Below are positions 29,901-41,900 of a stretch of DNA of 64,000 nucleotides, piece after piece. This DNA comes from Onchidella celtica (Eukaryota > Mollusca > Gastropoda > Systellommatophora > Onchidiidae): assembly GCA_963931925.1 (NCBI GenBank), contig OZ007570.1, forward strand, positions 40,530,468-40,594,467, read 5' to 3'. The notes below the pieces were generated by a model. The model ran no database searches, was not told the DNA's origin, and worked only from the letters and a program-made list of their open reading frames with translations. The position numbers and the translations under genes are program-made. Each line of letters begins with the position of its first letter. Within the stretch, counting starts at the first letter, position 1.

Positions 29901-32900
29901 AAAAGACAGTTGCCATCTCCAGTCACACATAACGGTGCATGAGTCTCTTTTATAATGGGATGATACTTGGTCAGTATGTCTGAGGCCACGGCATCAACTC
30001 GAGCACTCTGGTGACTTTTCGCGGCGCTTAGTTCTGTGTCTGGTAGCTTCACGTCGTACGTCTCCATGAGGAGCTTCTCAGACCGTGGCATCATGGAATT
30101 TTCTGAATGCTCTGTGGTCAGATCTGCAGATTCTGCGAAAATGAACACTTTTTAACCTTACCTGTAAAGAGATCATTTTTATCAAAGGGAGCTCACTCTC
30201 GAGTGTTTTTGAGTGTTTCCTAGCGTTTTCGAGAAAAATAAACACCCTCTGGGAAAGGCTTTTGATTGCTCTCAGTCTCATGCCTGATGGCACCTTTAAG
30301 TTTAATTGTACTAGTCTTAGTGGTTAATCTCTGAGCCACACATTAACTATAATAATATTCCTATAGAGGATTAAAATCCGGGAGGGAGGGGGGCTGCGAC
30401 CCCGTAACAGCTGCTTCTAAAGTCAGATGCTTTAAGTGAAGATCTTTAAAACCGTACAGTTTGGAATACAGTGGAAACACAATTTCTGCTAAATCAAGGT
30501 CATTTTTTAAAATTAGTTTTTCTTCCTTCTTTATTTCTAGTAAATTTACTGCTAATTCAAGTTCGAACCGCCCCAATTCTGGTAAATTGAACTGATCGTG
30601 CACGCTCATCCTCAGTGTAACTTCTGACTTCCAGTTCCAGCTGCGTCACCATAAAAATCAATTTCCGCAAACACAGTGACATGGGACTGTTCAACAACTC
30701 TTCACTCTTACACTTAGCAGCGATCGACGGGGAGGGTGGAGGTGCAAAAAAAAAAATGATGCAATGGGTAGGCTGCAGGGCCTTCATCTTGTGTGTCTGT
30801 CCCACGAAGTGAGAAACATGCCGCGGAGGGTGGCAGTGGTGCAGGTGGGGCCAATGCATGCAGCGTGATTCTGCCCCAAGCCAATGACCCATGATATCAG
30901 CCAACAACATGCATATGCGTGATGGTGCTTGCATTATGACCAGTAATGAGTAAATTTATTGATATGGTGGGTAACCACAGAGTATACCGTACAACATAAA
31001 TTACACACAGTAAAACCACGAGCCTCTTAGTGTGTCCATCATGCTCATCTAGAGCCATTCTACTCCACACTTAAGTAATGCTTGCTAAGCTAAACAACAT
31101 CACATGACTTTATTAAGCGTAAAAATTGTGGTAAGGCTAAGGTCCTGCAATTTGAACATCATACGAAGCAGAATGTCTTTTAATTAATCGGTTGATGACA
31201 TCACAGTCACACACAATACCTGCTGTCACTGATAAAGACAAGGAACAGAGTTCACTGGCCAGAACAGTTCTAGAAGCCTAGGTCATTCAATTGGCAATGC
31301 TTTTTTGTTTTACTGCTACAGTACGGTCACTTCTAATGAAAAAATAATCAAAAGATGTCATGACTCATACAGGTTCCTGTGTGGCTTTTTTTATGTGTGT
31401 ATCATATTGGGGAGGGGGAAGGGGTTCCGCAAGGGGATGTAATTACATGTATGGTATGGGGCAAACAGCATGGTTATTCTCTGCTCAGAGGTAAATTGAA
31501 CTATAATCCAATTCCCGACGAATTTGAATTGTGTGGACTCCACTGTATGTCATTAATTTTACTGTAATTGAAAGTGAGATGCATTCAGAAGTCTCAAAGA
31601 TTTTTTTTACAGTAATGAAATATTCCAACTGGGGGGTAAGGTCCCCATAAGGACATGACTGAAGGAGAAGCCATGTGCAGGGGATTGCAAGAGGTCAGAG
31701 ACCCCCCTCCCGGTGAGAGTTGGTCTCCTCTTTTTTAAAAATTAAATTGAAATTTTGTTAAAGAGCAGCGATTAACTGCAGTGTACAGTGCACACCTGAT
31801 ATAATATCAACATGTAAGGGTCCAGACATTTTGTGTTGATATAAGAGAAACCTCTTTAAGATGGTGTTCTTTCATTGCAAAGGTGGGTTACAACAATAAT
31901 AGCAAGTAATAGTGCTGTATTTTGATGTAAGGGGAAGCAGCCATGCCCTGGTCAAAATATTGATAGTTATTTCCCTTGGTCAGACTAGGTTTAGACAGCA
32001 TGTGGGTGTATGCGTAAACGCATCACATGTATACAAAGACGCACACAACACCCCTCCTCCCCTCGCTGACCGTAGTCCAAACTAGACACAAGCCTCTTTG
32101 TTTCCCTTTCAGCGGAGACACCAGGTTACATGTGGTTTCTTAAGTTTGTTGTGCCCACCACTCCTCTCCTTACCTGCTACCCAGTGTGTGACACACAAAG
32201 GGCAAGTGGCTCGCCTCTTACTTCTAGTTCGAACAAGCGGGGAGGGACGAGGCCATTTCTTGTGCACAAAAATAGGGCCTGCACTGCCTAGCGAGTTTGA
32301 TCGACAAGTCAAAAGGAGAGGATGTCGATATAGAGGAATCTATTTTTTACTAACAAATAAAGATTTTAAAAAACACGTACTTAGTAAATCATGTCGATAA
32401 AAGAGAAATGTCTACATAAGCGATGTTGATATAAGTGGTGCGCACTGTATATGAAAAGATGCAATATTGCATGAGTCACATGTGGAAGTGTGTACTTTAA
32501 AAATAGGATGATAAAAATGTCATAGTAAACATTACTTTACAAATTACATGCCTGTAGTGTATCAGGCTATATAGTTGCTATTTTCTTGTCTTTCTGAAAC
32601 CAACAGGAGGCAGGGGTAAATGTATCAAAGGCCCAAACAGCATTTGGTATACACCTAATGAATTTGAGGCGTTTGCTGGAAGAGCAAGTAGCAAAGACTG
32701 GAAACGCAGTATCCGATATGGTGGACGAACTCTGCAGTGTTTGATAGAAGACAACATTTTACAACCACATGCCACTTCATGTACATGTGCATCATGCTGT
32801 GATGATGAGGCAGTGGTAAGTTAATTTAATATAACTTGTATTTGTCACATTCCTATGACCTGCTTGTAAAGCAGTTTTCAACTTCCAGTTCCATCAACTG

Positions 32901-35900
32901 TTGTGGTTGGCCTCCTTCTGTCTCAAGAGACATTAGATTGGTTGCTGCAGTGACCACTGAGACTGCACTGTCCAATCCTTGAGCTGCAGACAAATTTCAA
33001 CTAGCATTTAAGAAAAAGAAGGTAACTGTGGATTATTGTGATTTGTGGGCAGAAAATGATTTTCACCTTGAAAAGTAACCATAGTCTAATAGAAAGAAAT
33101 TTCTTGATGCCAGCCTGATATATTATGTGAAAAGAAATGTATGTTCTTTACAACAGTGGCAGAGTATGGCACTCAGATGAATTCTGCCGTCTTATTTGGA
33201 CATGTGGTTTAACATATACAGTGGAGAACGGTTAAACTGAAAATGGCTAAAACCGAAACTAGCGCTAAATCGAAAGAAAATAAGAATCCCCGATTTTTTC
33301 CCTCTTTATCTTTGTTATCAAACTAGTGCTAAACCGAAATAACCTTTTGGTTAAACCGAAAAGAAAATTGCTGGATTCAGTGACCAGTCCACTGTGATTT
33401 GCTGTATATCGAGTCAAGTCACTGTATCACCCCAGTACACTCCCCCCCCCCCCCCCCCCCCCAAACAAAGAGCAAAGCATGCCTCGTTCTGCCCGGTAGT
33501 TAGGCCTACGTGGAAGCGGCAGCATTACAGGGATAGGGGGAGAGGGAGGGAGGCCCATAAATTCACAGGTACGAAGTCAGACGGCAGCAGACGTTATGTT
33601 TGGCGCAACGCGACTGACCTTTCATGTAAAATGTGTGGCATCAGAGTGTTTCGTAGTGTGATGCATCAGAGAGACAACACTAGTTATCACGGACAGCGCA
33701 TTTCACGGCACTGTGTACGGTAACGGTAACGAGATCGGCAGGACGGCGGTTTTGTACTGCCAGTTCACACGCATGTCTCCCTGTTCTGAGAGTTAGTCCA
33801 CATTAACCCCATATCCATGCTTTGAGTGTGCCTAGGCCTGAGCAATCGCCCACCCTCATTCTCAGTCAAAAACACAGCAAGTGAGGACGTGTTGAGTCTT
33901 TTTAGCCTGTGCACTTACATTATTAATTTGCCCTCTGTGATAGTGATTTGGGCTCCTCTCTTGAAACTGGCGTTTTTCAAGCCTCCTATTGTTAAACTGA
34001 AACTCTGTCTAAACCAAAAAAAAACCCGTGGTCCCGTCGATTTCGGTTTAACCGTTGTCTACTGTATATGCATACACTATTTAGCTTTAAAAAAAAAAAA
34101 AGTTTTTTTTCTTTTATCTTTTTTAAAATTTTAAAAGATCTCTTTAATTACACATCCAGTAAAATATAACTTATTTTCTCCTGATGTGAGAAATTTTTTA
34201 CTCAACTCTTGATTTCCATGGTTATCTCCCTTTGCAAATTGCAAGAGACTGGTTCATGGTTGCTTTTTTTTTTTTTAAGTTTTGTTTTAGAATAAAATTA
34301 TTTCAAAGTTCAGCAGACTTAAATGCAAATTTCAGTGCATTTTCTCAACTTACTCATTAAATATTGTAATGAATAATGTGCCCTAATAATGTTCATGTGC
34401 CTTTGAATGAATGGCAGACGTGTTGTCACCAAGAAGGGCTTAGAGAGGGTGAAATGACCCTTGCTTGTTTATGGATATTTTGTTTGAAACTGTTAGTTGA
34501 TATCTATTTCCAGCTTTGGCTGCTCTTGCATTTTACTTTTAAAATAGATAGAAATTATTGGGCTTTGAAACTGTTAAAAATTACAATTTCTGTTTAGCTT
34601 TTTTCTTTTCATGCCTACTCACTTGTGTTTGTTGCATTGTTTTAGACTGGACCAGTGAGATTATTTGTGCCTTACAAACGACGAAAGAAGGATTTGGAAC
34701 CTGAACCTGTCTTGTCTCCAAGTAAAAAACCTCGCTTGCAACCTGTTGCAGTCAAGTCACCCATTGCTCCTCAGATAGGAATGGCTGTGCCCAAAATGGA
34801 GGTTGATCAGAGTGAGTCACATTTTTAGCTGCTTGGCTTTCGTTCGTATAATGTTAAACGACACCGTGGAAACTTTTTGAACTGAGAATGTTGTTAGTTT
34901 TTCACTATGGTCATGAAGTTTCTGAAAAGACTATACATGATTAATCAATTTAAGTTTACTGGTATCAAGGAACCAAGGAACAGGCAGTGGACAATGGTGA
35001 CAATATAAAGGATATTGTTGAATTTTACTTTGAAAACAAATGGCCCATTTTACTATTCATATTATTCAAATAACTATATAGTACTATGGCTGAAAAATGT
35101 TTTGACATAATTTTGTCTCTAACACAAAGTATTGGCAAGCCCGCCACACACTTTGGCAACTCCCACCCAGGTGATGGTACCTGTTGTGTCAGGACCTGGA
35201 ACCATTACCAGCACAGCCTCTGTACAAAGTGTATCTCTCCATCATCCAGCAGAGACTAAGGGGGAAATGGTGCACATCGTGGCCACTGATGCTCAAGGGA
35301 ATCTAGTCACTGGAGGTAAATGAGACTGTGTAATTTGTGGACTCAAATTTATATCGGGATTTCCTTAGACTTAGAGAAAGAGTTGCATCCTATTTCAATC
35401 CTGCCAAAGGAAAGAATTAACTTAAACAGATTCAAGTCAGAAGATAGACCTGTAAGTTTTCCTACAATCAACGAAATTCTGACAATTCACAGGTGAATCA
35501 ATTTTCCGACCCAAAATTCCGACCGTCAGCAGACCCAACACGTTTCCGACACCAAATAAACGAATTGAAAGTCGGAGATCAGAAGCGAGGTGCAAAAACT
35601 GCGAATGCTAGAAACGATGACTTGACAGTATGCTATGGGGCATGCGCAAACACAACTGTCAACTAGAGAGATAGATCTATGCACTTCTGCTTTGGCTCTT
35701 TGAATTTCATATCGACACTGTGCAAGATAGGGCCTAACGTTTTAGATTTTACTGTGTGAGAAGTAGATTAGACCTTTTGCCTTGTTGCTAAAAAAGGTCA
35801 TTAGAAACTCAGACCTAAAGAAAATCAAGTATGGTGTGAAGATTAAGTTCAGATTACAGCAGACACGTTGGCCTGTGTCTGCGCGCTTCGGATGTTCACA

Positions 35901-38900
35901 TGGGCTCGAGTACGCAAGCACATGTAGGTTGGGTCTTGCTCGCGCATTGTATCATAAACAAAGGCAGAACGGGGACACAGTTTGTGAAGTGGTTTCATTT
36001 TACACTGTATTTGGCAGTATTTTGCTTTTGGTTTTTTGCATTTTTACACACGTACAATTACCTTTGGTGGTTTCAACTACAGGTAGATCTAGGTCTAGAT
36101 TGGAGCTCTTAAGAATCATCTAACTCTAAACGTAATTTGCAATCATGAATGAACTAGCTAAGCCCTAAAGTGATGTCAAAAATCGAAATCGAGAGCCCAT
36201 GAGCCGCTAAACAATAGAATTAGGCCTATGAGAACAAGGTGGACATGGCCTGTGAAGTTGCTTCAGTTCTAGATCTGCTACAACTGTTATTTTTTATGCC
36301 TAACAATAACATGATTAGTGATCATGGATAGATAATCTGTAGCCTTCACAATCCAAACCATGAGGCCATAAGTAGACATTCACGGCAAAATATTGAAAGG
36401 AATTTACATTTACATAAATTATTGAACTTTTGCAACAAATATGCATTTTGGAAGTTAAGAGACATGTCATAGTGACTTACATATTTCACAATCACATGAA
36501 GGCAAATCTGACATTGTTCAGCACTGCAAGGACAATATGAAAGAGTTATGAATTCTCAAAACAACTTTCAGGCTAGTCAATGAGGTCTAACCTTTGGAAA
36601 CAGAAATAGTGGTCATGAACATAGTAATGTTTGTTGCCTGCTTTTTTATACCTTAGAGAGAATAATATTCTATATTGTGACTAGGTAAGGAAATAGTGCT
36701 TTTTCATTTGGGGGGTGGGTGGGGGTCAGTAACAGGAGCCTGTTTTTTGGATTTTGGAAAGTTGGCGCTATGAAGTAAGTTACTCTGTCAGTCATGTGGA
36801 ATTTACTTGCTCTCCCAGTACTCTAGGGCAGGCTTGGTCAGTAAATATCATTAATTTCAAGATTTTAATTTGCAAGGCCCCACAGCATGTTTTTTTTGCA
36901 AAATTATCTGGATCTAATCTGGATGTAAATTCAATGCATATTTTCAGAATTATAGTTTAAATATTTTGACACTTTAAAGTGAATGCTGGCAATCTTTTCC
37001 TCTTTTCCTTTCTTTAAATAGGCAAAGCTTAAAATTCCTACCCACCCAGTGCATGTGTGTGTGGGGGGGGATATGAAAACACCAATACCGCGTTTGGCGA
37101 AAAAAGTTCAGAAAATTTTGTCAGTGGTTACTTACAGGTCTAAGAAGAGTATTATACATATTCGTTGTTGAAAAATTCTCGGCCGAGAAAATGTGTTTTA
37201 GTGTTGTTTTATTTTTAACAAATTATGGAGAGAGAAAAAAAAAAAGAAAATGACAATATGATGTAGGGCATTTTGAAGTAAAAATAATGATGAATTTATA
37301 TTTTCAATTTCAATCAGACGCTGTGGTAATGACACCTATTGCTCTTGCTCAAGGCAGTCAGAAACCAGCAGGTCAGCTTATTACAATGGATGTGATGGAG
37401 CAAAAGAATTGGTGGCAGCTGGAAGAGGTGATGTGCCTATCAAAAATATTTTTTATATGGTAAAAGGCTTAAACTAGGACAAGGAGCTTGAAGTCTTCAC
37501 ACTTGATACTTGTAAACTCGCTAAGAGAATTAGTTCACAGAATATGCGAAAGATGAATGGTTGTATATTTGTGTTTTTTTTTCCACAAAGCCAGCTTAAA
37601 TCATATCTAGATTCATATTATTGCATTTCAGTATACCAACCATTTCTGCTATTGGCAGATTTTTGGAAAGTGGGACATTGCCGTTGGGTTGTGTCCCCCC
37701 TTTGCCCATTATCAGAATTTGGATGTAGCATGTAGCTCAGTCATGACTAACACTTGTTTCTTGCATAAACAGAACATATTTTATGTTGTTCAGATGGCCA
37801 ACAACCTCTTGCAGCAAGCCCAGCAACTGAAAATCATGATAGAACAAGTCAAACAACAGAGCTTGATTGCAAAAGACAATGCTCTTCAGCAGCAGAGGGC
37901 TCAGTTTGAAAAAGAGAAACAAGAGGTTTGTATCAGTGGTTCAGATTCATACTTAAATTCATAGATCTTCTGTTTATATCTTTGAAGGATTGTTTTTTGT
38001 CTGAGAGATCGAGAAGAAACCATTGTGGTTTTATCTTTTAAAAAAAATAATTTTTTTTTCTTTTAAGCCCATATTCATTCATCAGGAAGGAGATTTCTAC
38101 TTTAAAATTTGGATAACAGTTTTACCATATAGTCAGCAAAGGGACTTTGTCCAACTAACAATAGAACATTTACACCAGAAGGAAAAAGTGTTTATTGTTG
38201 AATACAGACTGTTAAATGAGGAGCAGTGAGAATTGAAATGATTTGGTAGTAATTGTGAAAGTTGTGGTAAAGTGATCATGTTCTAGGCTTTATGGTTGCT
38301 AGCCTTTAACATTAAATTTACAGTTTCATGAGGTAAAATAATCCTCCATATATATATTACTCCCACAGAATTCGAAAACAAAAACATCTGAAGTTAAGTA
38401 AATGTTCAAGATCTCACAAAAATTACTGGTAATTCACAAAGTTGGAATGCTCTCTTATATTTAGCAAAATCTTGTCCTGGAGTCCACAAAAAACAAACAA
38501 AATGAGGATGGTTCTTATAGAAATTCAAGTTGAATCATTATATATAGGTTTCATTCTGCAGCTCAGCTGTAAACGTCACCTCACCTGTCACCTGTCGGCT
38601 TCATCGTCATCGATGTTAGCTGCTACAGTGGATGTCACGACAAAATCTCCTCCACCCAATCCTGTCCTTAGCTTTCCTAGTTAGTTCACTTATTTCCAGC
38701 TGGCTGACTTTCTTGATGTTATCGTGATATGTAATGGGTGGTCTTCCTTGTTTTCTCTTTGTTTCTGTCTTTCCTTGGATTGATATCATAAGGGCCGTGC
38801 TTTTGTTTCGGGCCGCGTGGCCGATGTATGCAAGTCTTCTTTTATTTATTTCAGGTGTTATTCTTCTGGTGGTGCCAAGCTGTTCTAAGATGCTTGTATT

Positions 38901-41900
38901 TGTTCTCCTTTCTGTCCAACTTATTCTGAGTAGCCTTCTGTAAAGCCACATGTCAGCTGCCTCCAATCTTGTTATGTCTGCCTTTTTGAGTGTCCAGGCT
39001 TCACAACCATATAGTAGGACTGGCCAGATCAAGCACTTAAGTATGTTCACTTTGAGGTCCGTTGGTGTGCCTCTATCCTTCCAAATGTTGTTTAGTTGAA
39101 CCATTTTGTGTTTTGCCATTCCTATCCTTGTTTTTATGTCCTTTGAGCAGCTTCCATCTTGCGATTTATGTGATCCTAGGTATTTGAAATCAGTCACTTT
39201 TTCTAGTGCTGTTTTGTTTACTAGTATCTCCTGGTGTTCATGGTGCCATGTTCCAGTATGCATGACTTTCGTTTTCTTAGCATTTAGGTGTAGGCCTGCT
39301 GTCTTGCCCGCTTCATCCACTCTGTGCAACACTCTTTTCATGCTGGTGATGTTATCTGACATAAGAGCTGTGTCATCAGCGTAGCGAAGGTTTGTGATGT
39401 TTCGGCCTCCGATCTTTATTCCCATATCTTCTATGTCTGCGTTTCTCATGATCTGCTCAGTATAAATTTTGAAAAGATGAGGTGAAAGTATGCAACCCTG
39501 TCTGACTCCTTTCTCGATGTTGAAATATGGACAGTTCTCATTGTTCCATCTAATCGTTGCCTTTTGTTCGTGGTATAGTGCAGCGATGAGGGTCACAAGG
39601 TGTTTCGGGAATCCCATCTTAATCATTATATCGAACAGGTGATGGTGCCTAACGCTGTCGAACGCTTTGGTGTAGTCTATGAACGTGATGAAGGCTTCGT
39701 TTCCATTGCTTCTTATCTGTTCAATCATTATTTGTAGTATGAAGAGCATGTCAGCGGTTCCTCTGTTGGTCCTGTAACCAGCTTGACATTCTGATAGTTC
39801 CTCTTCTACCTTAGATTTCATTCTGTTGAGTATGATGATGAGCAGGATTTTGCTGGTGTGACTGATGAGGGCGATGGTTCTATAATTTCCACAGTCTTTG
39901 ACATTGCCGCTTTTGTATAGCATGACGAATTCTTGTAGCTTCAAGTCTGTTGGCCATTCATTTGTCTGCCAAATTTTGCAGATCATTTGGTGGATTGCTT
40001 TTATTCCTGATTCGCTGGTATGTTTCAGGAGTTCACCTGGTATGTTGTCTAATCCAGGGGATTTTCCATTCTTTATTTGTTTTATTGCAGCCTGTACTTC
40101 CTCCAAGAGAGGTTCTGGTTCTTTATCTATCTGTTGTGAGTCTGGTTGTTGGAGGTCCCTCGGGTCTGGTCTGATGTTGTCCGCAAACAGCATCTTGCCG
40201 TATTCGTGCCATCTTGAGAGCACATCTTTTGTGTTTGTCAGTGTTGTGCCTTCTTTGTTGTTCAGACTCAAGTTCTGTGGTTGGAAATCCCTCTTTTTTA
40301 CTTTTCTTATTTGTTCAAACATTTCTTTTGACTTTCTTTGTGTATTACATTCTGTTATGTTTGCACACTCTCTTTCTAACCATGCATTCTTGTCTCTTCT
40401 GATCTTTGTTTGGATTTCGTTCTTCAGTGCATGATATTCATCTTGTTTACTAAGTTTTCTGGCTTTGCTCTTTCTTTTTGCAAGCTCTATCACTTCTTCA
40501 CTGATGTATGGTTTGGGAGTTTTCCTCGTTCTTTTCCCGAGTTTCGATTCAGCTGTTTCACTCCAAATTCTTTTCATGTCTTTCCACAGTGTATCTGGGT
40601 GTCTTTCTTCAGCTGACCACTCCTTGAGTAATGCTGAGAAACGGTTTTCTGTTTCGATCTGAAAAGCATTGCTGATTTCAGGGTCTTTCAGTAAACATAC
40701 AGGACTTAAAAGGTTAATTGTTTCTTTCATCTACGTCACCCAAACTTGTGATGTTGCATCTCTGCCACATGGTGTGCAATAGCTGAGCATGTGCACTCTT
40801 AAAGATAAGCTGTACCGGTAATCTGAAAAGAAGACTTATCACTCCCGATAAAACAAAACATATGGCCTTGGAACTTCTGATGAAAAATGATATTGATAGT
40901 TGTCATAATGCAATATGTAATAATAACTGATAATCAGTGACCAGGTTCCACTGGTTTGATAAGTGATAGGCAGTAAGTTTTAAATATATAATTATGAACT
41001 TCATCATTTCCAAGAAGATTAACAGCCTTAAAGTAGCAAGGCTGTGATAGAAGAAGTCGTTGTTCAAGTCTAGCCTTCCGAGTGAAGTTTTGTCCGCTGG
41101 AGTTTGGTAGATAGTGTAACAAATACTGTTACACTGACTGACCGAAAAAGAGGTTTGGGAACTGGTTGCAGTGGCTAAGTGACAATATTTTGTGGGTGTA
41201 GATTACTGTTCAACACACATTATGCAAATAAACAGCTTGAAGCTTGTACAATGTTAATATTTTCAGTTGCCAATGCACTGAATTATGATAATTAAGAAAC
41301 TATACCGAATAAAGAATCTGCATTTGTAAAAAGGTAGATTTTGCGGATGTTTTTGCATTCCCCAAATATTGACAGTTATGTTTCATAATTCCACTTTTTA
41401 ATGTCCTGCTTAATTTCTTTGCCCTCTCCTTCTGTTACATTTCACGTTTTTTATTTCATTTCACAGGCCCTCAATGCCACACGTATTGAAGCACAGATGA
41501 ATTTGTCACGGGTATTAATGGAGGAAAGATCTCAAAGAGACATTATGGTTCAGCAAGCATACTCACAAGCTAGAACTGAACTGCAAGAGAAGATGGATTC
41601 AGTCACCGTCATTTCTGATGACAAGGTTGACATTTAATTTGTTTATTTGCCGAGGTACCCAATGTTGCCCTAGACTGACCTACTTCAGGGCATCTTTCTC
41701 TTTTCTGACTACTTTTCTTAATTAATATTCATTTTGCATTGTCACGGTTTACAAAGAATGGCCTGAAAGTGTATAGAGAAATTAAAACATCATACTTTGA
41801 AGAGCTGAATTCTCCTAGAATGGTTTATCAGTGCAATTAATCATTCAGTCAATCGCAAGTCACAATAAAAAAAAAAATAGTGGGCTTTCTTCCTCACACT

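Larger units (their letters stand above)
27221..30247 (-). mobile_element. Mutator-like (MULE) DNA transposon with OTU protease ORF
   Basis: A 3.0-kb element bounded by about 37-bp terminal inverted repeats (27221-27257 and 30211-30247; GAGTGTTTATTTTTCT start, CTAGGAAACACTC inner end). The flanks TTTGGGAA (27213-27220) and TCTGGGAA (30248-30255) look like an 8-bp target-site duplication with one mismatch, in the Mutator size range. It carries two minus-strand ORFs: an OTU domain with acidic repeats, and the C-terminal part of a MULE transposase. It inserted antisense in DEAF1 intron 1. Decay of the transposase suggests it is no longer autonomous. Confidence 0.88.
26997..32606. other. DEAF1 intron 1, mostly transposons
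   Basis: 5.6 kb that splits the SAND domain. The MULE, element copy A and the CAGTGCRCACC element together make up about 4.8 kb, roughly 85%. Confidence 0.85.

Noticed and set aside
35782-36123. 113-aa ORF in DEAF1 intron 4
   Set aside because: No homology recognised. Sits in an intron between well-supported exons in consistent phase.
39898-40434. 178-aa hydrophobic ORFs (also 23726-24262)
   Set aside because: Both are the antisense of the LINE reverse-transcriptase region, present identically in the two copies.
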